Source: Paenisporosarcina quisquiliarum (GTDB lineage: Bacteria > Bacillota > Bacilli > Bacillales_A > Planococcaceae). Taken from it: a stretch of DNA of 64,000 nt. Positions 1-11,108 of the stretch are shown piece by piece. The stretch is taken from NCBI RefSeq assembly GCF_027563315.1, contig NZ_JAMKBJ010000011.1, positions 24,978 to 88,977 on the forward strand, in the 5' to 3' direction. Below the pieces are notes generated by a model. The model worked only from the letters and a program-made list of their open reading frames with translations, was not told where the DNA came from and made no database searches. Within the stretch, counting starts at the first letter, position 1. Each line of letters opens with the position of its first letter. The translations under genes and the position numbers were made by a program.

Positions 1-62
1 TAGCATTAGCAATTTGTACATCTAAGAATTAAGGTACGACCAAATCAAAGGAGGAATTTAAA

Positions 63-1157
63 ATGGAAATTTTTAAATATATGGAGACTTATGATTACGA
101 ACAATTGGTATTCTGCCAAGATAAAACTTCTGGTCTAAAAGCAATTATCGCAATTCATGATACAACATTAGGGCCTGCACTTGGTGGTACTCGTATGTGG
201 ACTTATGCTTCTGAAGAAGATGCTATTGAAGATGCACTTCGCCTTGCAAAAGGTATGACGTATAAAAATGCAGCAGCTGGATTAAACCTTGGCGGTGGTA
301 AAACGGTAATTATCGGTGATCCATTAAAAGATAAAAACGAAGAAATGTTCCGTGCGTTCGGTCGTTTCATCCAAGGCTTAAATGGTCGATACATCACTGC
401 AGAAGATGTTGGTACAACTGTAGCGGATATGGATTTAATCCATGAAGAAACGAACTACGTAACTGGAATCTCACCTGCATTTGGTTCTTCAGGTAACCCA
501 TCTCCAGTAACAGCATACGGTGTTTACCGTGGAATGAAAGCTGCTGCAATGGAAGCATTCGGTAGCGATTCACTAGAAGGCAAACGCATTGCAGTTCAAG
601 GTGTTGGTAACGTTGCATATAACTTATGCCGTCACTTACACGAAGAAGGCGCGAAATTGATTGTTACGGATATCAATAAAGCAGCAGTTGATCGCGTTGT
701 TGAAGAATTCGGTGCTATTGCTGTGAATACAGATGAAATCTACTCACAAGATGTAGACATCTTTGCTCCATGTGCACTAGGCGCAATTATTAACGACGAA
801 ACAATTCCTCAATTGAAAGCAAAAGTTGTTGCTGGAGCAGCTAACAACCAATTAAAAGAAACAAAACATGGTGATCAGTTACACGAACTTGGTATCGTAT
901 ACGCACCTGATTATGTAATCAACGCTGGTGGCGTAATTAACGTTGCTGATGAGTTGAACGGTTACAACCGTGAACGTGCAATGAAACGTGTAGAAACAGT
1001 TTACGACAACATTGCAAAAGTAATGGAAATTTCACGTACACAAGGAATTCCAACATACGTAGCAGCTGACCGTTTAGCTGAAGAACGTATTGCTCGCGTT
1101 GGTAAATCACGCAGCCAATTCTTACAAAACGGAAAACATATCTTAAGCGGACGTTAA
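63..1157 (+). CDS. bcd: Leucine dehydrogenase (Leu/Phe/Val dehydrogenase family)
   Basis: NAD-dependent oxidative deamination of leucine, valine and isoleucine to branched-chain 2-oxo acids, the entry step for the bkd complex encoded downstream. The 364-residue product has the normal family length. The substrate domain carries the glycine-rich stretch GLNLGGGK with the catalytic lysine at K80 and the substrate-binding lysine at K68; the C-terminal Rossmann domain has GVGNVA at 180-185. ATG is preceded by AAAGGAGG. It opens the visible part of the bkd operon; in B. subtilis ptb lies just upstream, which would be outside this window. Product call is firm. Confidence 0.96.
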   Translation: MEIFKYMETYDYEQLVFCQDKTSGLKAIIAIHDTTLGPALGGTRMWTYASEEDAIEDALRLAKGMTYKNAAAGLNLGGGKTVIIGDPLKDKNEEMFRAFGRFIQGLNGRYITAEDVGTTVADMDLIHEETNYVTGISPAFGSSGNPSPVTAYGVYRGMKAAAMEAFGSDSLEGKRIAVQGVGNVAYNLCRHLHEEGAKLIVTDINKAAVDRVVEEFGAIAVNTDEIYSQDVDIFAPCALGAIINDETIPQLKAKVVAGAANNQLKETKHGDQLHELGIVYAPDYVINAGGVINVADELNGYNRERAMKRVETVYDNIAKVMEISRTQGIPTYVAADRLAEERIARVGKSRSQFLQNGKHILSGR

Positions 1158-1167
1158 TATAAAAAAG

Positions 1168-1207
1168 TAAGAGCAGATACTTTCATTTATGGTTGTATCT
1201 GTTCTTA
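1168..1207 (+). terminator. Strong hairpin between bcd and buk
   Basis: A 13-bp inverted repeat (TAAGAGCAGATAC and GTATCTGTTCTTA, one G-U pair) with a 14-nt loop lies between bcd and buk. There is no clean U-run directly after it, so it may be a partial terminator, an mRNA-processing or 3'-end stabilising hairpin that sets bcd apart from the rest of the operon. Confidence 0.5.
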
Positions 1208-1237
1208 TCTTTAAAGACATTTTTGGGAGGAATCATT

Positions 1238-2326
1238 GTGCAAGAACATTCATATCGCATTCTTGTCATCAACCCGGGTTCCACATCTACAAAAATTGGT
1301 GTTTTTGAAAACGATGTATTATTGATGGAAAAAACGATCCGACACTCTTCCGAGGAAATTGGACAATTTTCTTCTATCATTGATCAATATGAATTTCGTA
1401 AGCAAACCATTTTAGAAGCTTTGGATGAAGAAGGAATCAATATTTCGAAGTTATCTGCTGTATGTGGCAGAGGCGGGCTCCTTCGTCCGATTGAAGGCGG
1501 AACTTATGCGGTTAATGACGCAATGCTAGCAGATTTAAAAAAAGGATACTCAGGTCAACACGCTTCCAATTTAGGTGGGATTTTAGCATTTGAAATTGCA
1601 ACAGGTTTAAATATTCCATCTTATATTGTCGATCCAGTGGTCGTCGATGAGTTGGCTCCGATTGCACGCATTTCAGGATTCTCGTTAATTGAACGAAAAT
1701 CGATATTTCATGCATTAAATCAAAAAGCTGTTGCACGACGATATGCTAAAAAGTGCGGCAAAGCCTATGAAGACATGAGACTGATTGTCACTCATATGGG
1801 TGGCGGTATAACAGTCGGTGTTCATGAAAATGGGCGAGTAATTGAAGTGAATAATGGATTACATGGTGATGGACCATTCAGTCCAGAACGTGCAGGAACA
1901 GTTCCTGCAGGCGATTTAATCGACCTTTGTTTCTCAGGGGAATATTATCGTCATGAAATTATGAAAAAATTAGTCGGTCAAGGTGGACTAGTTAGCTATC
2001 TTGGAACGAATGATGCTGTAGCGGTTGAAAAACGCATTGCAAAAGGCGACAAAGAAGCTGAACTTGTATACGAGGCAATGGCTTACCAAGTTGCCCGTGA
2101 AATCGGCTCAGCAAGTGCCGTACTTGAAGGTAAGATTGACGCCATCATTTTGACGGGTGGTCTGGCTTATGGCAAAGATTTTGTTGAAGCAATTTCAAAA
2201 CGCATTAACTGGATTGCTGATGTAGTTGTCCAGCCTGGTGAGAACGAATTGCAAGCACTATCTGAAGGGGCCATTCGCGTATTGAACGGTGAAGAACAAG
2301 CAAAAGTATATCCGAACCTCAAATAA
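1238..2326 (+). CDS. buk: Butyrate kinase
   Basis: Acetokinase-family kinase that interconverts (branched-chain) acyl phosphates and acids with ADP/ATP; with phosphotransbutyrylase it releases the acyl groups made by the bkd complex. The product is 362 residues; the N-terminal phosphate-binding motif [10 protein letters not shown] is at 10-19, and the second half has [16 protein letters not shown] and the [10 protein letters not shown] segment of the ASKHA fold. GTG 1238 is chosen because GGGAGG (1225-1230) sits at the right distance; an in-frame codon at 1193 has no ribosome site and lies inside the upstream hairpin. Confidence 0.95.
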   Translation: MQEHSYRILVINPGSTSTKIGVFENDVLLMEKTIRHSSEEIGQFSSIIDQYEFRKQTILEALDEEGINISKLSAVCGRGGLLRPIEGGTYAVNDAMLADLKKGYSGQHASNLGGILAFEIATGLNIPSYIVDPVVVDELAPIARISGFSLIERKSIFHALNQKAVARRYAKKCGKAYEDMRLIVTHMGGGITVGVHENGRVIEVNNGLHGDGPFSPERAGTVPAGDLIDLCFSGEYYRHEIMKKLVGQGGLVSYLGTNDAVAVEKRIAKGDKEAELVYEAMAYQVAREIGSASAVLEGKIDAIILTGGLAYGKDFVEAISKRINWIADVVVQPGENELQALSEGAIRVLNGEEQAKVYPNLK

Positions 2327-2342
2327 AAGGAGGCCGAAAGTT

Positions 2343-3773
2343 ATGGCTCACAATTACGATATCGTTATTCTTGGAGGCGGAACAGGCGGGTATGTAGCAG
2401 CAATCCGCGCGGCTCAATTAGGTCTTAAAACAGCAATTGTTGAAAAAGGGAACTTAGGTGGAACTTGTCTACATAAAGGCTGTATTCCAAGCAAAGCTCT
2501 ACTTCGCAGTGCTGAAGTATATTCGACAACAAAAAATCATGCAGCTGACTTTGGTGTAAATACTGGAGAAGTTTCTTTAGATTTCTCACGTGTACAAGCT
2601 CGTAAAGAAAGCATCGTGTCACAACTTCATCAAGGTGTTCAAGGATTGATGAAAAAAGGCAAAATTGATGTATACGAAGGTACAGGCAGAATGTTAGGAC
2701 CTTCAATCTTTTCACCATCTCCAGGCGGCACAGTTTCTGTTGAAATGAACAACGGCGATGAGAATGAAATGCTTATCCCGAAAAACGTCATTATCGCAAC
2801 TGGTTCACGTCCACGTACACTACCTGGATTAACAATTGATGGAACGCATGTCATGAGTTCCGATGAAGCACTTGCAATGACCGAATTGCCGAAATCGATT
2901 TTAATCGTAGGTGGCGGTGTCATTGGAATTGAATGGGCTTCTATGTTGAATGATTTCGGTGTTGAAGTGACTGTCATTGAATACGCTGATCGTATTATTC
3001 CTACGGAAGACGCTGACATTTCAAAAGAAATGCAGAAGTTATTAGCGAAAAAAGGCATTACATTTGCAACAAGTGCAAAAGTTTTACCGGAAACATTGGA
3101 AATAGCAGAAGGAAGTGTAACGATTTCTGCCGAATTCAAAGGAGAAACAAAAACATTTACTGCTGAGAAAATGTTGGTATCGGTTGGCCGTCAAGCGAAT
3201 GTTGAAGGCATTGGAATCGAAAATACGGATATCGTTGTCGATAAAGGATTTATCCAAGTAAAAGACACATTCCAAACAAAAGAATCACATATTTATGCAA
3301 TTGGTGATGTAATCGGAGGATTACAGTTGGCACACGTTGCTTCACATGAAGGAATTACTGCAGTGGAACACATTGCTGGCCAAAAAACGCACGCGATTGA
3401 TTACAATTTGGTTTCACGTTGTATCTACTCGAATCCTGAAGCAGCTAGCGTTGGAATTACTCAACAGCAAGCAAAAGATCAAGGGTTTGATGTGAAGGTT
3501 GGTAAATTCTCTTTCAAAGCCATCGGTAAAGCGCTTGTCTACGGTGAATCAGACGGCTTCGTGAAAATTATTGCTGATAAGAAAACAAATGATATTTTAG
3601 GTGTACACATGATTGGACCGCACGTGACAGATATGATTTCTGAAGCGGGTCTGGCTATGGTTCTAGATGCAACACCATGGGAAATTGCGAGCACAATTCA
3701 CCCTCATCCAACACTTTCAGAAGTGATGGGCGAAGCAGCGTTGGCAGTAGAAGGTAAAGCAATTCACATGTAA
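2343..3773 (+). CDS. lpdV: Dihydrolipoyl dehydrogenase, E3 of branched-chain 2-oxoacid dehydrogenase
   Basis: FAD enzyme that reoxidises the lipoyl groups of the BkdB core with NAD+. The 476-residue product shows the FAD fingerprint GGGTGG near residue 11, the redox disulfide motif GGTCLHKGCIPSK (C42/C47), the NAD fingerprint GGGVIGIE near 190 and the C-terminal HPHPTLSE with the catalytic histidine. ATG 2343 follows AAAGGAGG (2327-2334); the frame is open further upstream to 2289 but that part overlaps buk and has no ribosome site. Third visible gene of the bkd operon. Confidence 0.96.
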   Translation: MAHNYDIVILGGGTGGYVAAIRAAQLGLKTAIVEKGNLGGTCLHKGCIPSKALLRSAEVYSTTKNHAADFGVNTGEVSLDFSRVQARKESIVSQLHQGVQGLMKKGKIDVYEGTGRMLGPSIFSPSPGGTVSVEMNNGDENEMLIPKNVIIATGSRPRTLPGLTIDGTHVMSSDEALAMTELPKSILIVGGGVIGIEWASMLNDFGVEVTVIEYADRIIPTEDADISKEMQKLLAKKGITFATSAKVLPETLEIAEGSVTISAEFKGETKTFTAEKMLVSVGRQANVEGIGIENTDIVVDKGFIQVKDTFQTKESHIYAIGDVIGGLQLAHVASHEGITAVEHIAGQKTHAIDYNLVSRCIYSNPEAASVGITQQQAKDQGFDVKVGKFSFKAIGKALVYGESDGFVKIIADKKTNDILGVHMIGPHVTDMISEAGLAMVLDATPWEIASTIHPHPTLSEVMGEAALAVEGKAIHM

Positions 3774-3802
3774 AAATCACAGATTAAAAGGGGGATGTAC
3801 AG

Positions 3803-4813
3803 ATGCCAAAAAATCGTCATGAAGAACTAGGGTTATCTAATGATGACGTACTGAAAATTTTTGAAACAATGCTTATGGCACGTCGAGTGGATGAGCGTAT
3901 GTGGTTATTGAACCGCGCAGGGAAAATTCCTTTCGTTATTTCTTGTCAAGGTCAGGAAGCAACACAAGTAGGTGCTGCTTTCGCACTTGATAACACAAAA
4001 GATTATATTGCTCCTTATTACCGTGATATGGGTGTTGTTTTACACTTCGGTATGACAGCTCGCGACTTAATGCTTTCTGCTTTTGCAAAAGCGGAAGATC
4101 CAAACTCAGGTGGACGTCAAATGCCTGGTCACTTCGGACAAAAGAAAAATCGTATTTTGACAGGTTCTTCTCCTGTTACAACACAACTTCCACATGCGGT
4201 TGGTGTAGCATTAGCTGGTAAAATCCAACAAAAAGACTTCGTCACTTTCGTAACACTTGGTGAAGGTTCATCCAACCAAGGAGACTTCCACGAAGGTTTG
4301 AACTTTGCGGGTGTTCATAAATTGCCTTGTATCACAATGGTAGAAAACAATAAATATGCGATTTCTGTACCTTATGACAGACAGGTAGCAGCTAAAAACG
4401 TTGCAGACCGTGCAATTGGATATGGTATGCCTGGATACACTGTTGATGGAACGGATCCTTTAGAAGTTTATAAAGTGGTTAAAGAAGCTGCAGACCGTGC
4501 ACGTAACGGAGAAGGCCCAAGCCTTATCGAAGCGGTATCTCACCGCTTGACTGCTCACTCATCTGATGATGATCACCGTCAATATCGTACTGCAGAAGAT
4601 CTTGCTGAAGGGCAAGCTGCTGATCCAATCGGAAAATTCGCTGCATATTTGACAGAATTGAACATTTTGACTGAAGAACTCGAAAAAGAAATGAATGACC
4701 GCATTATGAAAGAAGTAAATGAAGCAACGGATTATGCAGAAAACGCTCCATATGCTGCACCTGAAGATGCTTTAAAATACGTCTATGCTGAAAAAGACGG
4801 GGGGAACGCATAA
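3803..4813 (+). CDS. bkdAA: Branched-chain 2-oxoacid dehydrogenase E1 alpha
   Basis: Thiamine-diphosphate subunit of E1, which decarboxylates branched-chain 2-oxo acids and passes the acyl group to the lipoyl arm of E2. The 336-residue product has the ThDP motif starting GEGSSNQGDF (153-162) and ending ENN (181-183), and the conserved SHRLTAHSSDD loop near 250. AAAGGGGG precedes ATG. The stop codon overlaps the bkdAB start by one base (TAATG), so the two E1 subunits are translationally coupled. Confidence 0.96.
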   Translation: MPKNRHEELGLSNDDVLKIFETMLMARRVDERMWLLNRAGKIPFVISCQGQEATQVGAAFALDNTKDYIAPYYRDMGVVLHFGMTARDLMLSAFAKAEDPNSGGRQMPGHFGQKKNRILTGSSPVTTQLPHAVGVALAGKIQQKDFVTFVTLGEGSSNQGDFHEGLNFAGVHKLPCITMVENNKYAISVPYDRQVAAKNVADRAIGYGMPGYTVDGTDPLEVYKVVKEAADRARNGEGPSLIEAVSHRLTAHSSDDDHRQYRTAEDLAEGQAADPIGKFAAYLTELNILTEELEKEMNDRIMKEVNEATDYAENAPYAAPEDALKYVYAEKDGGNA

Positions 4814-5796
4814 TGGCAGTTATGTCTTATATTGACGCGATTACACTCGCAATGAAAGAAGAGATGGAACGTGATGAAAACGTATTCGTCCTTGGTGAAG
4901 ACGTTGGTAAAAAAGGCGGCGTGTTCAAGGCTACTCAAGGCTTATACGATCAATTTGGAGAACACCGTGTGATGGATACTCCGTTAGCAGAATCTGCTAT
5001 TGCTGGTGTCGGAATTGGTGCAGCAATGTATGGAATGCGTCCGATTGCAGAAATGCAATTTGCTGATTTCATCATGCCTGCTGTTAACCAAATCATTTCT
5101 GAAGCTTCTCGTATTCGTTACCGTTCAAATAATGACTGGTCTTGTCCAATCGTATTCCGTGCACCTTTTGGTGGGGGAATTCATGGAGCTCTTTACCACT
5201 CACAATCTGTTGAAGCAATCTTTGCTAACCAACCAGGTTTGAAAATCGTTATTCCTTCAACACCATACGATGCAAAAGGCTTATTGAAAGCAGCAATCCG
5301 TGATGAAGATCCAGTTATGTTCTTCGAGCACAAACGCGCTTACCGCTTAATCAAAGGCGAAGTGCCTGAAGATGATTACACAATCGAAATCGGAAAAGCG
5401 GATGTAAAACGTGAGGGTGAAGACATCACTGTTATTACTTACGGTCTTGCTGTCCACTTCGCATTGCAAGCTGCTGAGCGTTTGGAGCAAGATGGTATTT
5501 CAGCTCACATTCTTGATTTGCGTACAATTTATCCATTAGATAAAGAAGCAATTATTGAAGCGGCTTCAAAAACAGGAAAAGTTCTTCTTGTTACTGAAGA
5601 TAATATGGAAGGTAGCATTATGGGAGAAGTTGCAGCGATCATTGCTGAAAACTGCTTGTTTGATTTAGATGCACCTATCAAACGTTTAGCTGGTCCAGAT
5701 GTACCTGCAATGCCATATGCACCTACAATGGAGAAATTCTTTATGATCAATCCAGATAAAGTCGAAAAAGCAATGCGTGAACTTGCAGAATTTTAA
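4813..5796 (+). CDS. bkdAB: Branched-chain 2-oxoacid dehydrogenase E1 beta
   Basis: Second subunit of the alpha2beta2 E1. The 327-residue product has the transketolase-type pyrimidine-binding domain (LGEDVGKKGGVFKATQGL near 28-45, MQFADFIMPAVNQI) and the C-terminal transketolase domain (LDLRTIYPLDKEAI, VTEDNMEGS). Usual family length. Starts in the stop codon of bkdAA; the stop is 20 bp before bkdB. Confidence 0.96.
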   Translation: MAVMSYIDAITLAMKEEMERDENVFVLGEDVGKKGGVFKATQGLYDQFGEHRVMDTPLAESAIAGVGIGAAMYGMRPIAEMQFADFIMPAVNQIISEASRIRYRSNNDWSCPIVFRAPFGGGIHGALYHSQSVEAIFANQPGLKIVIPSTPYDAKGLLKAAIRDEDPVMFFEHKRAYRLIKGEVPEDDYTIEIGKADVKREGEDITVITYGLAVHFALQAAERLEQDGISAHILDLRTIYPLDKEAIIEAASKTGKVLLVTEDNMEGSIMGEVAAIIAENCLFDLDAPIKRLAGPDVPAMPYAPTMEKFFMINPDKVEKAMRELAEF

Positions 5797-5816
5797 CCTG
5801 AAAGGAGGAGTTACAA

Positions 5817-7133
5817 TTGGCAATCGAACAAATTAAAATGCCCCAGCTCGGTGAATCCGTAACGGAGGGAACAATTGAAAAATGGTTGGTCCAACCGGGT
5901 GATAAAGTGAACAAGTATGATTCACTAGCTGAAGTCAATACAGATAAAGTAACAGCTGAAATTCCTTCATCATTTACAGGTGTGATCAAAGAGTTGATCG
6001 CAACTGAAGGTCAAACTTTGGAAGTTGGCGCAGTTGTTTGTACAATCGAGACAGAAGGTGGCGCAACTTCAGAAGAATCTACTTCTGAAGAAGTTCCTGC
6101 TGAAAAAGAAACAGCAGCTGAAATGCCAGCAGCTGAATCTAAAAAGGCTGCAGCTCCTGCACCAGTACGTGATAAAGGGTCGAAAGCACGTTATTCACCG
6201 GCCGTACTAAAACTTGCTCAAGAAAACGACATCGATTTATCACTTGTTGATGGAACTGGGAATGAAGGTCGTATCACTCGTAAAGATTTACTAGCGATAA
6301 TCGAAAGCGGTAATATCCCAACAGCTAAGGCTGAACAAGCTGCTCCTAAAGCAGAAACTGCAGCACTGGCTCAAAACACAGCTCCAGCTGCTAAACCAGC
6401 GGCTGCACCTGTAAATGTACCAGTAGCTGTAGGTGATATCGAAATCCCTGTAACGGGCATTCGTAAAGCCATCGCTGCCAACATGTTACGTAGTAAACAT
6501 GAAGCTCCGCATGCGTGGACAATGATTGAAGTAGACGTAACAAATCTAGTTCAATACCGTGATTCCATCAAAAATGAATTCAAGAAAAAAGAAGGCTTCA
6601 ATGTGACTTATTTCGCATTCTTCGTTAAAGCTGTTTCTCAAGCTTTAAAAGAATTCCCAATGATGAATTCAATGTGGGCTGGCGATAAAATTGTACAGAA
6701 AAAAGACATCAACATTTCGATCGCTGTTGCTACAGAAGATGCTTTATTCGTACCAGTTATTAAAAATGCTGATGAAAAAACAATCAAAGGCATCGGTCGT
6801 GAAATCAATGAGTTGGCAGGCAAAGTGCGTGCTGGTAAATTGAAATCTGACGAAATGCAAGGTGGTACATTCACAGTAAACAACACCGGTTCATTCGGTT
6901 CGATTCAATCAATGGGCATCATCAATTACCCACAAGCAGCAATTCTACAAGTAGAATCAATCGTCAAACGTCCAGTTATTATGGATGGCGGTATGATTGC
7001 AGCTCGCGACATGGTTAATTTATGTTTATCTCTTGATCACCGTGTGTTGGATGGCTTGGTTTGCGGACGCTTCTTAGCTCGCGTGAAAGAAATCTTAGAA
7101 AACATGACGAAAGAAAACACGTCAGTTTATTAA
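5817..7133 (+). CDS. bkdB: Branched-chain 2-oxoacid dehydrogenase E2 (dihydrolipoyl acyltransferase)
   Basis: Lipoyl acyltransferase core of the complex, moving acyl groups to CoA. Domain order in 438 residues: one lipoyl domain (NTDKVTAEIPS, lipoyl lysine K44), an Ala/Pro/Glu-rich linker, the E1/E3-binding domain (RYSPAVLKLAQE to GRITRKDLL, about 122-158), a second Ala/Pro linker, and the catalytic domain ending in SLDHRVLDG near 406-414. TTG start, supported by AAAGGAGG at 5801-5808. Last gene of the operon, followed by a terminator. Confidence 0.96.
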   Translation: MAIEQIKMPQLGESVTEGTIEKWLVQPGDKVNKYDSLAEVNTDKVTAEIPSSFTGVIKELIATEGQTLEVGAVVCTIETEGGATSEESTSEEVPAEKETAAEMPAAESKKAAAPAPVRDKGSKARYSPAVLKLAQENDIDLSLVDGTGNEGRITRKDLLAIIESGNIPTAKAEQAAPKAETAALAQNTAPAAKPAAAPVNVPVAVGDIEIPVTGIRKAIAANMLRSKHEAPHAWTMIEVDVTNLVQYRDSIKNEFKKKEGFNVTYFAFFVKAVSQALKEFPMMNSMWAGDKIVQKKDINISIAVATEDALFVPVIKNADEKTIKGIGREINELAGKVRAGKLKSDEMQGGTFTVNNTGSFGSIQSMGIINYPQAAILQVESIVKRPVIMDGGMIAARDMVNLCLSLDHRVLDGLVCGRFLARVKEILENMTKENTSVY

Positions 7134-7196
7134 AAGTCAGTGTAAGGCGACCTCAAGTTAGACACCAGCTTGGCGCATGCAACTGGACATAAATAT

Positions 7197-7232
7197 AACC
7201 CGATGCCGAAACTCTCGGTCATCGGGTTTTTT
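7197..7232 (+). terminator. Terminator of the bkd operon
   Basis: AACCCGATG-CCGA pairs with TCGG-CATCGGGTT around a short loop, followed by TTTTTT. It separates bkdB from the methylmalonyl-CoA mutase genes. Confidence 0.9.
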
Positions 7233-7309
7233 GTGCTTTAATCATAGCCCAAACTCAGTTAGACTAAGAGTGAACAACAGTTTCGAAGGAGGGAAGCGCA
7301 AGCGACCAC

Positions 7310-8965
7310 ATGACAATCGAACAAATGAAAAAGACATCTTTTCCGAAAGCGAATTTTGAAAATTGGCAAGAAGAAGCTGTTCGTACGTTAAAAGGAAAGC
7401 CGTATGAGCAACTGATTACTCCAACATTTGAAGGCATCGACCTACAACCACTATATACGGCTGAATATTTACAAAAAACATTGAATCACTCTGCCGTGAT
7501 TTCGCATTCGAAAAAACAAGCAAATTGGCTAATTGCACAAAAAACAAAAGCCAATTCTGCATCAGATTTCTTACATAAAGCAAAAGAACAATTAAGTCTT
7601 GGGAATGACATGATAGTTTATAAAGGCACATCGTCTTCATGGTCCTGGACCGCCAATGAACTAGAGCAATTGGCTGAAATGTTGACTTACCATCCATTCC
7701 ATTTATCGATAAAAGCAAATGACGATCAAATCATGGAAGTTTTTGACGGTATGACAGAACTTCAGTTAAATGAACTGGTAGGCTACTTAGATGGTCCAGT
7801 CTCTGCACCTACTCTAAACACAGTACTAACAACGAGTACGATTCACTACGCTGGTGGAACGGCCGTTCACGAATTGGCCTATGCATTGCTTGTGCTCTCG
7901 AAACAAGCAGAAAAACAAACAGATTTATCAAAAGTAGCGATACAATTTGAAATTGACACGAACTTCTTTATGGAAGTCGCTAAATTACGTGCATTCCGCG
8001 TTTTATGGAAAGCGTTTTCAAGTGCTTACAAACAAAACGAAAATGCGATTTCTGTCTTTGCTAATACTTCTATGAGGTCTTATTCAAAATTAGATCCAAC
8101 AGTCAATCTACTGAGAGCAGGAAATGCTACATTTTCAGCAGTGCTTGGTGGAGCGGATATCATATCGGTTGTGCCTCATGATGAATTGACAGGAAGTTCA
8201 CCAACTTCAGAGAGAATTGCCCGAAATGTACAACTGGTAATTCGTGAAGAGACCATGGTCAATAAGATGATTGATCCTTCGGCAGGTTCATACTATGTCG
8301 AATCTTTAACTGCGGAACTTGTTCACCAAGCATGGGATTTGTTCCTGAAAACGCTTGAAATGAAACAGTCAGATCAAGAAGATTACTTACTGTCACTGGC
8401 TAGAGATGTCCAATCATCCAGAACTCAGGCAATTGCAAAGCGCAAAGCTTCATTAATTGGAACGAATGTTTATGCTAATCCGACAGATGCTGTCGTAACT
8501 ACACATTCAGATGATGAAATTGAAAGGTTAGCGGTTCCTTTCGAACAGCTTCGAAACTATTTTAGTGAACAACCTCTACGTACTGCTGTTGTGATGTTTG
8601 GAGTTTTGAAAGACGTGAAACCAAGAGCTGATTTTGTCCAGGGATTCCTGCAAGCGGGTGGCTTGAACCCAGTTATGAGCCCGGTATTTGCAGATGCTCA
8701 AGCTGCATGGCATTGGGTTAAATCGAACCAGATGGAATATGTGGTATTTGCAGCGAAGGATGAAATCACAAACGAAATTCTGCCACAATTCTTAAAAGTT
8801 GCCGATCTATCTACAATTATTGATGTTGCTGGTCGACATGCGGTTGAAAACCAATGGCGTGAACAAGGTCTGAATGGTTCTATTTTTGCAGGTCAGGATG
8901 TCATTGCCAAAATGCAGCAATTGATAGATGTTAAGAAGAACGGGGGCCACGAAAATGAAGCCTGA
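7310..8965 (+). CDS. mutA: Methylmalonyl-CoA mutase small (beta) subunit
   Basis: Partner of the catalytic MutB in the heterodimeric B12 enzyme that isomerises (R)-methylmalonyl-CoA to succinyl-CoA. The 551-residue product has the mutase barrel ([52 protein letters not shown]) and a degenerate C-terminal B12-like domain without the DxHxxG cobalamin motif, as expected for the non-catalytic subunit; it is shorter than many homologues. GAAGGAGGG (7285-7293) is about 16 nt from ATG, unusually far, but no closer in-frame start exists. Overlaps mutB by 11 bp. Confidence 0.93.
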   Translation: MTIEQMKKTSFPKANFENWQEEAVRTLKGKPYEQLITPTFEGIDLQPLYTAEYLQKTLNHSAVISHSKKQANWLIAQKTKANSASDFLHKAKEQLSLGNDMIVYKGTSSSWSWTANELEQLAEMLTYHPFHLSIKANDDQIMEVFDGMTELQLNELVGYLDGPVSAPTLNTVLTTSTIHYAGGTAVHELAYALLVLSKQAEKQTDLSKVAIQFEIDTNFFMEVAKLRAFRVLWKAFSSAYKQNENAISVFANTSMRSYSKLDPTVNLLRAGNATFSAVLGGADIISVVPHDELTGSSPTSERIARNVQLVIREETMVNKMIDPSAGSYYVESLTAELVHQAWDLFLKTLEMKQSDQEDYLLSLARDVQSSRTQAIAKRKASLIGTNVYANPTDAVVTTHSDDEIERLAVPFEQLRNYFSEQPLRTAVVMFGVLKDVKPRADFVQGFLQAGGLNPVMSPVFADAQAAWHWVKSNQMEYVVFAAKDEITNEILPQFLKVADLSTIIDVAGRHAVENQWREQGLNGSIFAGQDVIAKMQQLIDVKKNGGHENEA

Positions 8966-11108
8966 TTTCAAAAAAGTTCAGCTGGACCAATTTGTCTCAC
9001 AACAATATGAGTCACAAGCATCTGACGAATCCTACTTAACGAATGAAGGCATTCGTCTGGCTTCAAGATATTCTAAAGAAGATATAGAAAACCTCGATCA
9101 CATGACGGATTTCCCGGGTATAGCACCAAATACGCGCGGACCTTATCCTACGATGTATGTATCACGTCCATGGACTGTCCGACAATATGCAGGCTTTTCA
9201 ACTGCGGAAGAGAGCAATGCTTTCTACCGCCGAAACTTGGCAATGGGACAGAAAGGGCTTTCTGTAGCATTTGATTTGGCGACCCATCGTGGATACGATT
9301 CTGACCATGAACGTGTAACAGGAGACGTGGGGAAAGCAGGAGTAGCAATCGATTCGATAGAAGATATGAAAATATTGTTCGACGGTATCCCACTTGATCG
9401 AATGTCAGTCTCCATGACAATGAACGGGGCTGTATTGCCGATTTTAGCCTTTTACATTGTGACAGCTGAAGAGCAGGGAGTATCGCATGAGCAATTAACC
9501 GGTACGATTCAAAATGACATTTTGAAAGAATACATGGTACGTAACACATATATTTATCCACCGAAAATGTCGATGAAGATCATCGCGGATATTTTCGAAT
9601 ATACGTCGAAGTATATGCCGAAATTCAATTCAATTTCGATTTCTGGGTACCACATGCAAGAAGCTGGTGCCACTGCAGATATTGAACTTGCCTATACATT
9701 GGCAGATGGTTTGGAATATGTCCGTACTGGCTTGAAAGCAGGAATCGACATTGATTTGTTTGCTCCCCGATTGTCGTTTTTCTGGGCTATTGGCATGAAC
9801 TATTTCATGGAAGTAGCAAAAATGCGTGCAGCAAGAAGAATTTGGGCACAAATGATGCAAACATTCGATCCGAAAAATCCGAAATCTCTAGCCCTGCGTA
9901 CGCATTCGCAAACGTCAGGTTGGAGTTTAACGGAGCAAGATCCGTTTAACAATGTCACGCGTACTTTAGTTGAAGCCAATGCTTCTGCTATGGGTCATAC
10001 CCAGTCCCTTCATACGAACGCATTGGATGAAGCAATTGCGTTACCAACGGATTTCTCTGCACGTATTGCGCGTAACACCCAGCTGTTCCTGCAGGAAGAA
10101 ACGATGATGACGAAAGTAATTGATCCGTGGGGCGGTTCGTATGCTGTCGAGAAGTTAACAGATGAATTGATGCAAAAAGCTTGGGCATTGATTGAAGAAA
10201 TCGAAGATCTAGGTGGAATGGCAAAAGCGATTGAAACGGGATTACCGAAAATGAAAATCGAAGAAGCAGCCGCTAAAAAACAGGCGCAGATTGATTCGGG
10301 CAAAGAAATCATCATCGGTGTTAATAAGTTCAGACTGGCTGAAGAAGAACCAATTGATATCTTGAATATTGACAATACTGTAGTGCGTCAAAAACAAATT
10401 GAACGTATCGAAAAAATGAAACAAACTCGAAATGAAGATGACGTGCAAAAGGCTTTAACGGCTCTGACAAAAGCAGCTGAAACAGGGGAAGAGAATTTAT
10501 TGGCATGTGCTGTTCAAGCTGCACGTGTTCGTGCTACTTTAGGCGAAATTTCTGATGCAATTGAACGTGTATCAGGTCGACATAAGGCGGTGATTCGATC
10601 CGTGAGTGGTGTATACAGTTCAAACTTTTCAAATGAAGAGGAAATCCAGGCTGTCAAAGATATGACGGAAGACTTCAAGGAAAACGAAGGGCGTCGTCCA
10701 AGGATTTTGATTGCCAAAATGGGGCAGGACGGACATGATCGCGGAGCAAAAGTCATTGCTACTGCCTTTGCTGATTTAGGTTTTGATGTTGATATTGGCC
10801 CATTGTTCCAAACACCTGAAGAAACAGCGGGACAAGCGGTTGAAAACGATGTACATGTTATCGGAGTCAGTTCACTTGCAGCTGGGCATATGACGTTAGT
10901 ACCTGCACTACAAAGTGAACTGAAGAAAATGGATCGTGAAGATATTCTGATTGTAGTCGGGGGCGTCATTCCGGCTCAAGATTATGCATTTTTACGTGAA
11001 AATGGTGCCGCTGCGATATTTGGTCCAGGGACAGTCATTCCGGTTGCAGCAGGGAAAGTTATAGAAGAAATCTACAGAAGACTTGGTTATGAGGAAGTGA
11101 GCGAATAA
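8955..11108 (+). CDS. mutB: Methylmalonyl-CoA mutase large (alpha, catalytic) subunit
   Basis: Adenosylcobalamin-dependent isomerisation of methylmalonyl-CoA to succinyl-CoA. The 717-residue product has the TIM-barrel substrate domain ([43 protein letters not shown]) and an intact C-terminal cobalamin domain with GQDGHDRG near residue 593, whose histidine ligates cobalt. ATG 8955, inside the end of mutA, is preceded by a GGGGG stretch; the frame runs further up to 8928 within mutA but the N-terminus MKPDFKKV is the one with a ribosome site. Stop overlaps meaB by one base. Confidence 0.96.
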   Translation: MKPDFKKVQLDQFVSQQYESQASDESYLTNEGIRLASRYSKEDIENLDHMTDFPGIAPNTRGPYPTMYVSRPWTVRQYAGFSTAEESNAFYRRNLAMGQKGLSVAFDLATHRGYDSDHERVTGDVGKAGVAIDSIEDMKILFDGIPLDRMSVSMTMNGAVLPILAFYIVTAEEQGVSHEQLTGTIQNDILKEYMVRNTYIYPPKMSMKIIADIFEYTSKYMPKFNSISISGYHMQEAGATADIELAYTLADGLEYVRTGLKAGIDIDLFAPRLSFFWAIGMNYFMEVAKMRAARRIWAQMMQTFDPKNPKSLALRTHSQTSGWSLTEQDPFNNVTRTLVEANASAMGHTQSLHTNALDEAIALPTDFSARIARNTQLFLQEETMMTKVIDPWGGSYAVEKLTDELMQKAWALIEEIEDLGGMAKAIETGLPKMKIEEAAAKKQAQIDSGKEIIIGVNKFRLAEEEPIDILNIDNTVVRQKQIERIEKMKQTRNEDDVQKALTALTKAAETGEENLLACAVQAARVRATLGEISDAIERVSGRHKAVIRSVSGVYSSNFSNEEEIQAVKDMTEDFKENEGRRPRILIAKMGQDGHDRGAKVIATAFADLGFDVDIGPLFQTPEETAGQAVENDVHVIGVSSLAAGHMTLVPALQSELKKMDREDILIVVGGVIPAQDYAFLRENGAAAIFGPGTVIPVAAGKVIEEIYRRLGYEEVSE

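Noticed and set aside
1193..1237. Longer N-terminus for butyrate kinase
   Set aside because: The extra 15 codons lie in an intraoperonic hairpin and have no ribosome site, while GTG 1238 has GGGAGG and matches the family start.
2425..3275. Several antisense open frames of 60-166 codons inside lpdV
   Set aside because: They mirror the codon bias of lpdV, have no ribosome sites and no recognisable products; typical shadows of a coding strand.
7170..7199. Promoter TTGGCG-N18-TATAAC before mutA
   Set aside because: It runs straight into the bkd terminator hairpin, so a transcript from it would end at once unless antiterminated; no supporting structure was found.
10010..10969. Long minus-strand frames (121 and 151 codons) opposite mutB
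   Set aside because: MutB is unambiguous and complete; the antisense frames lack ribosome sites and family features.
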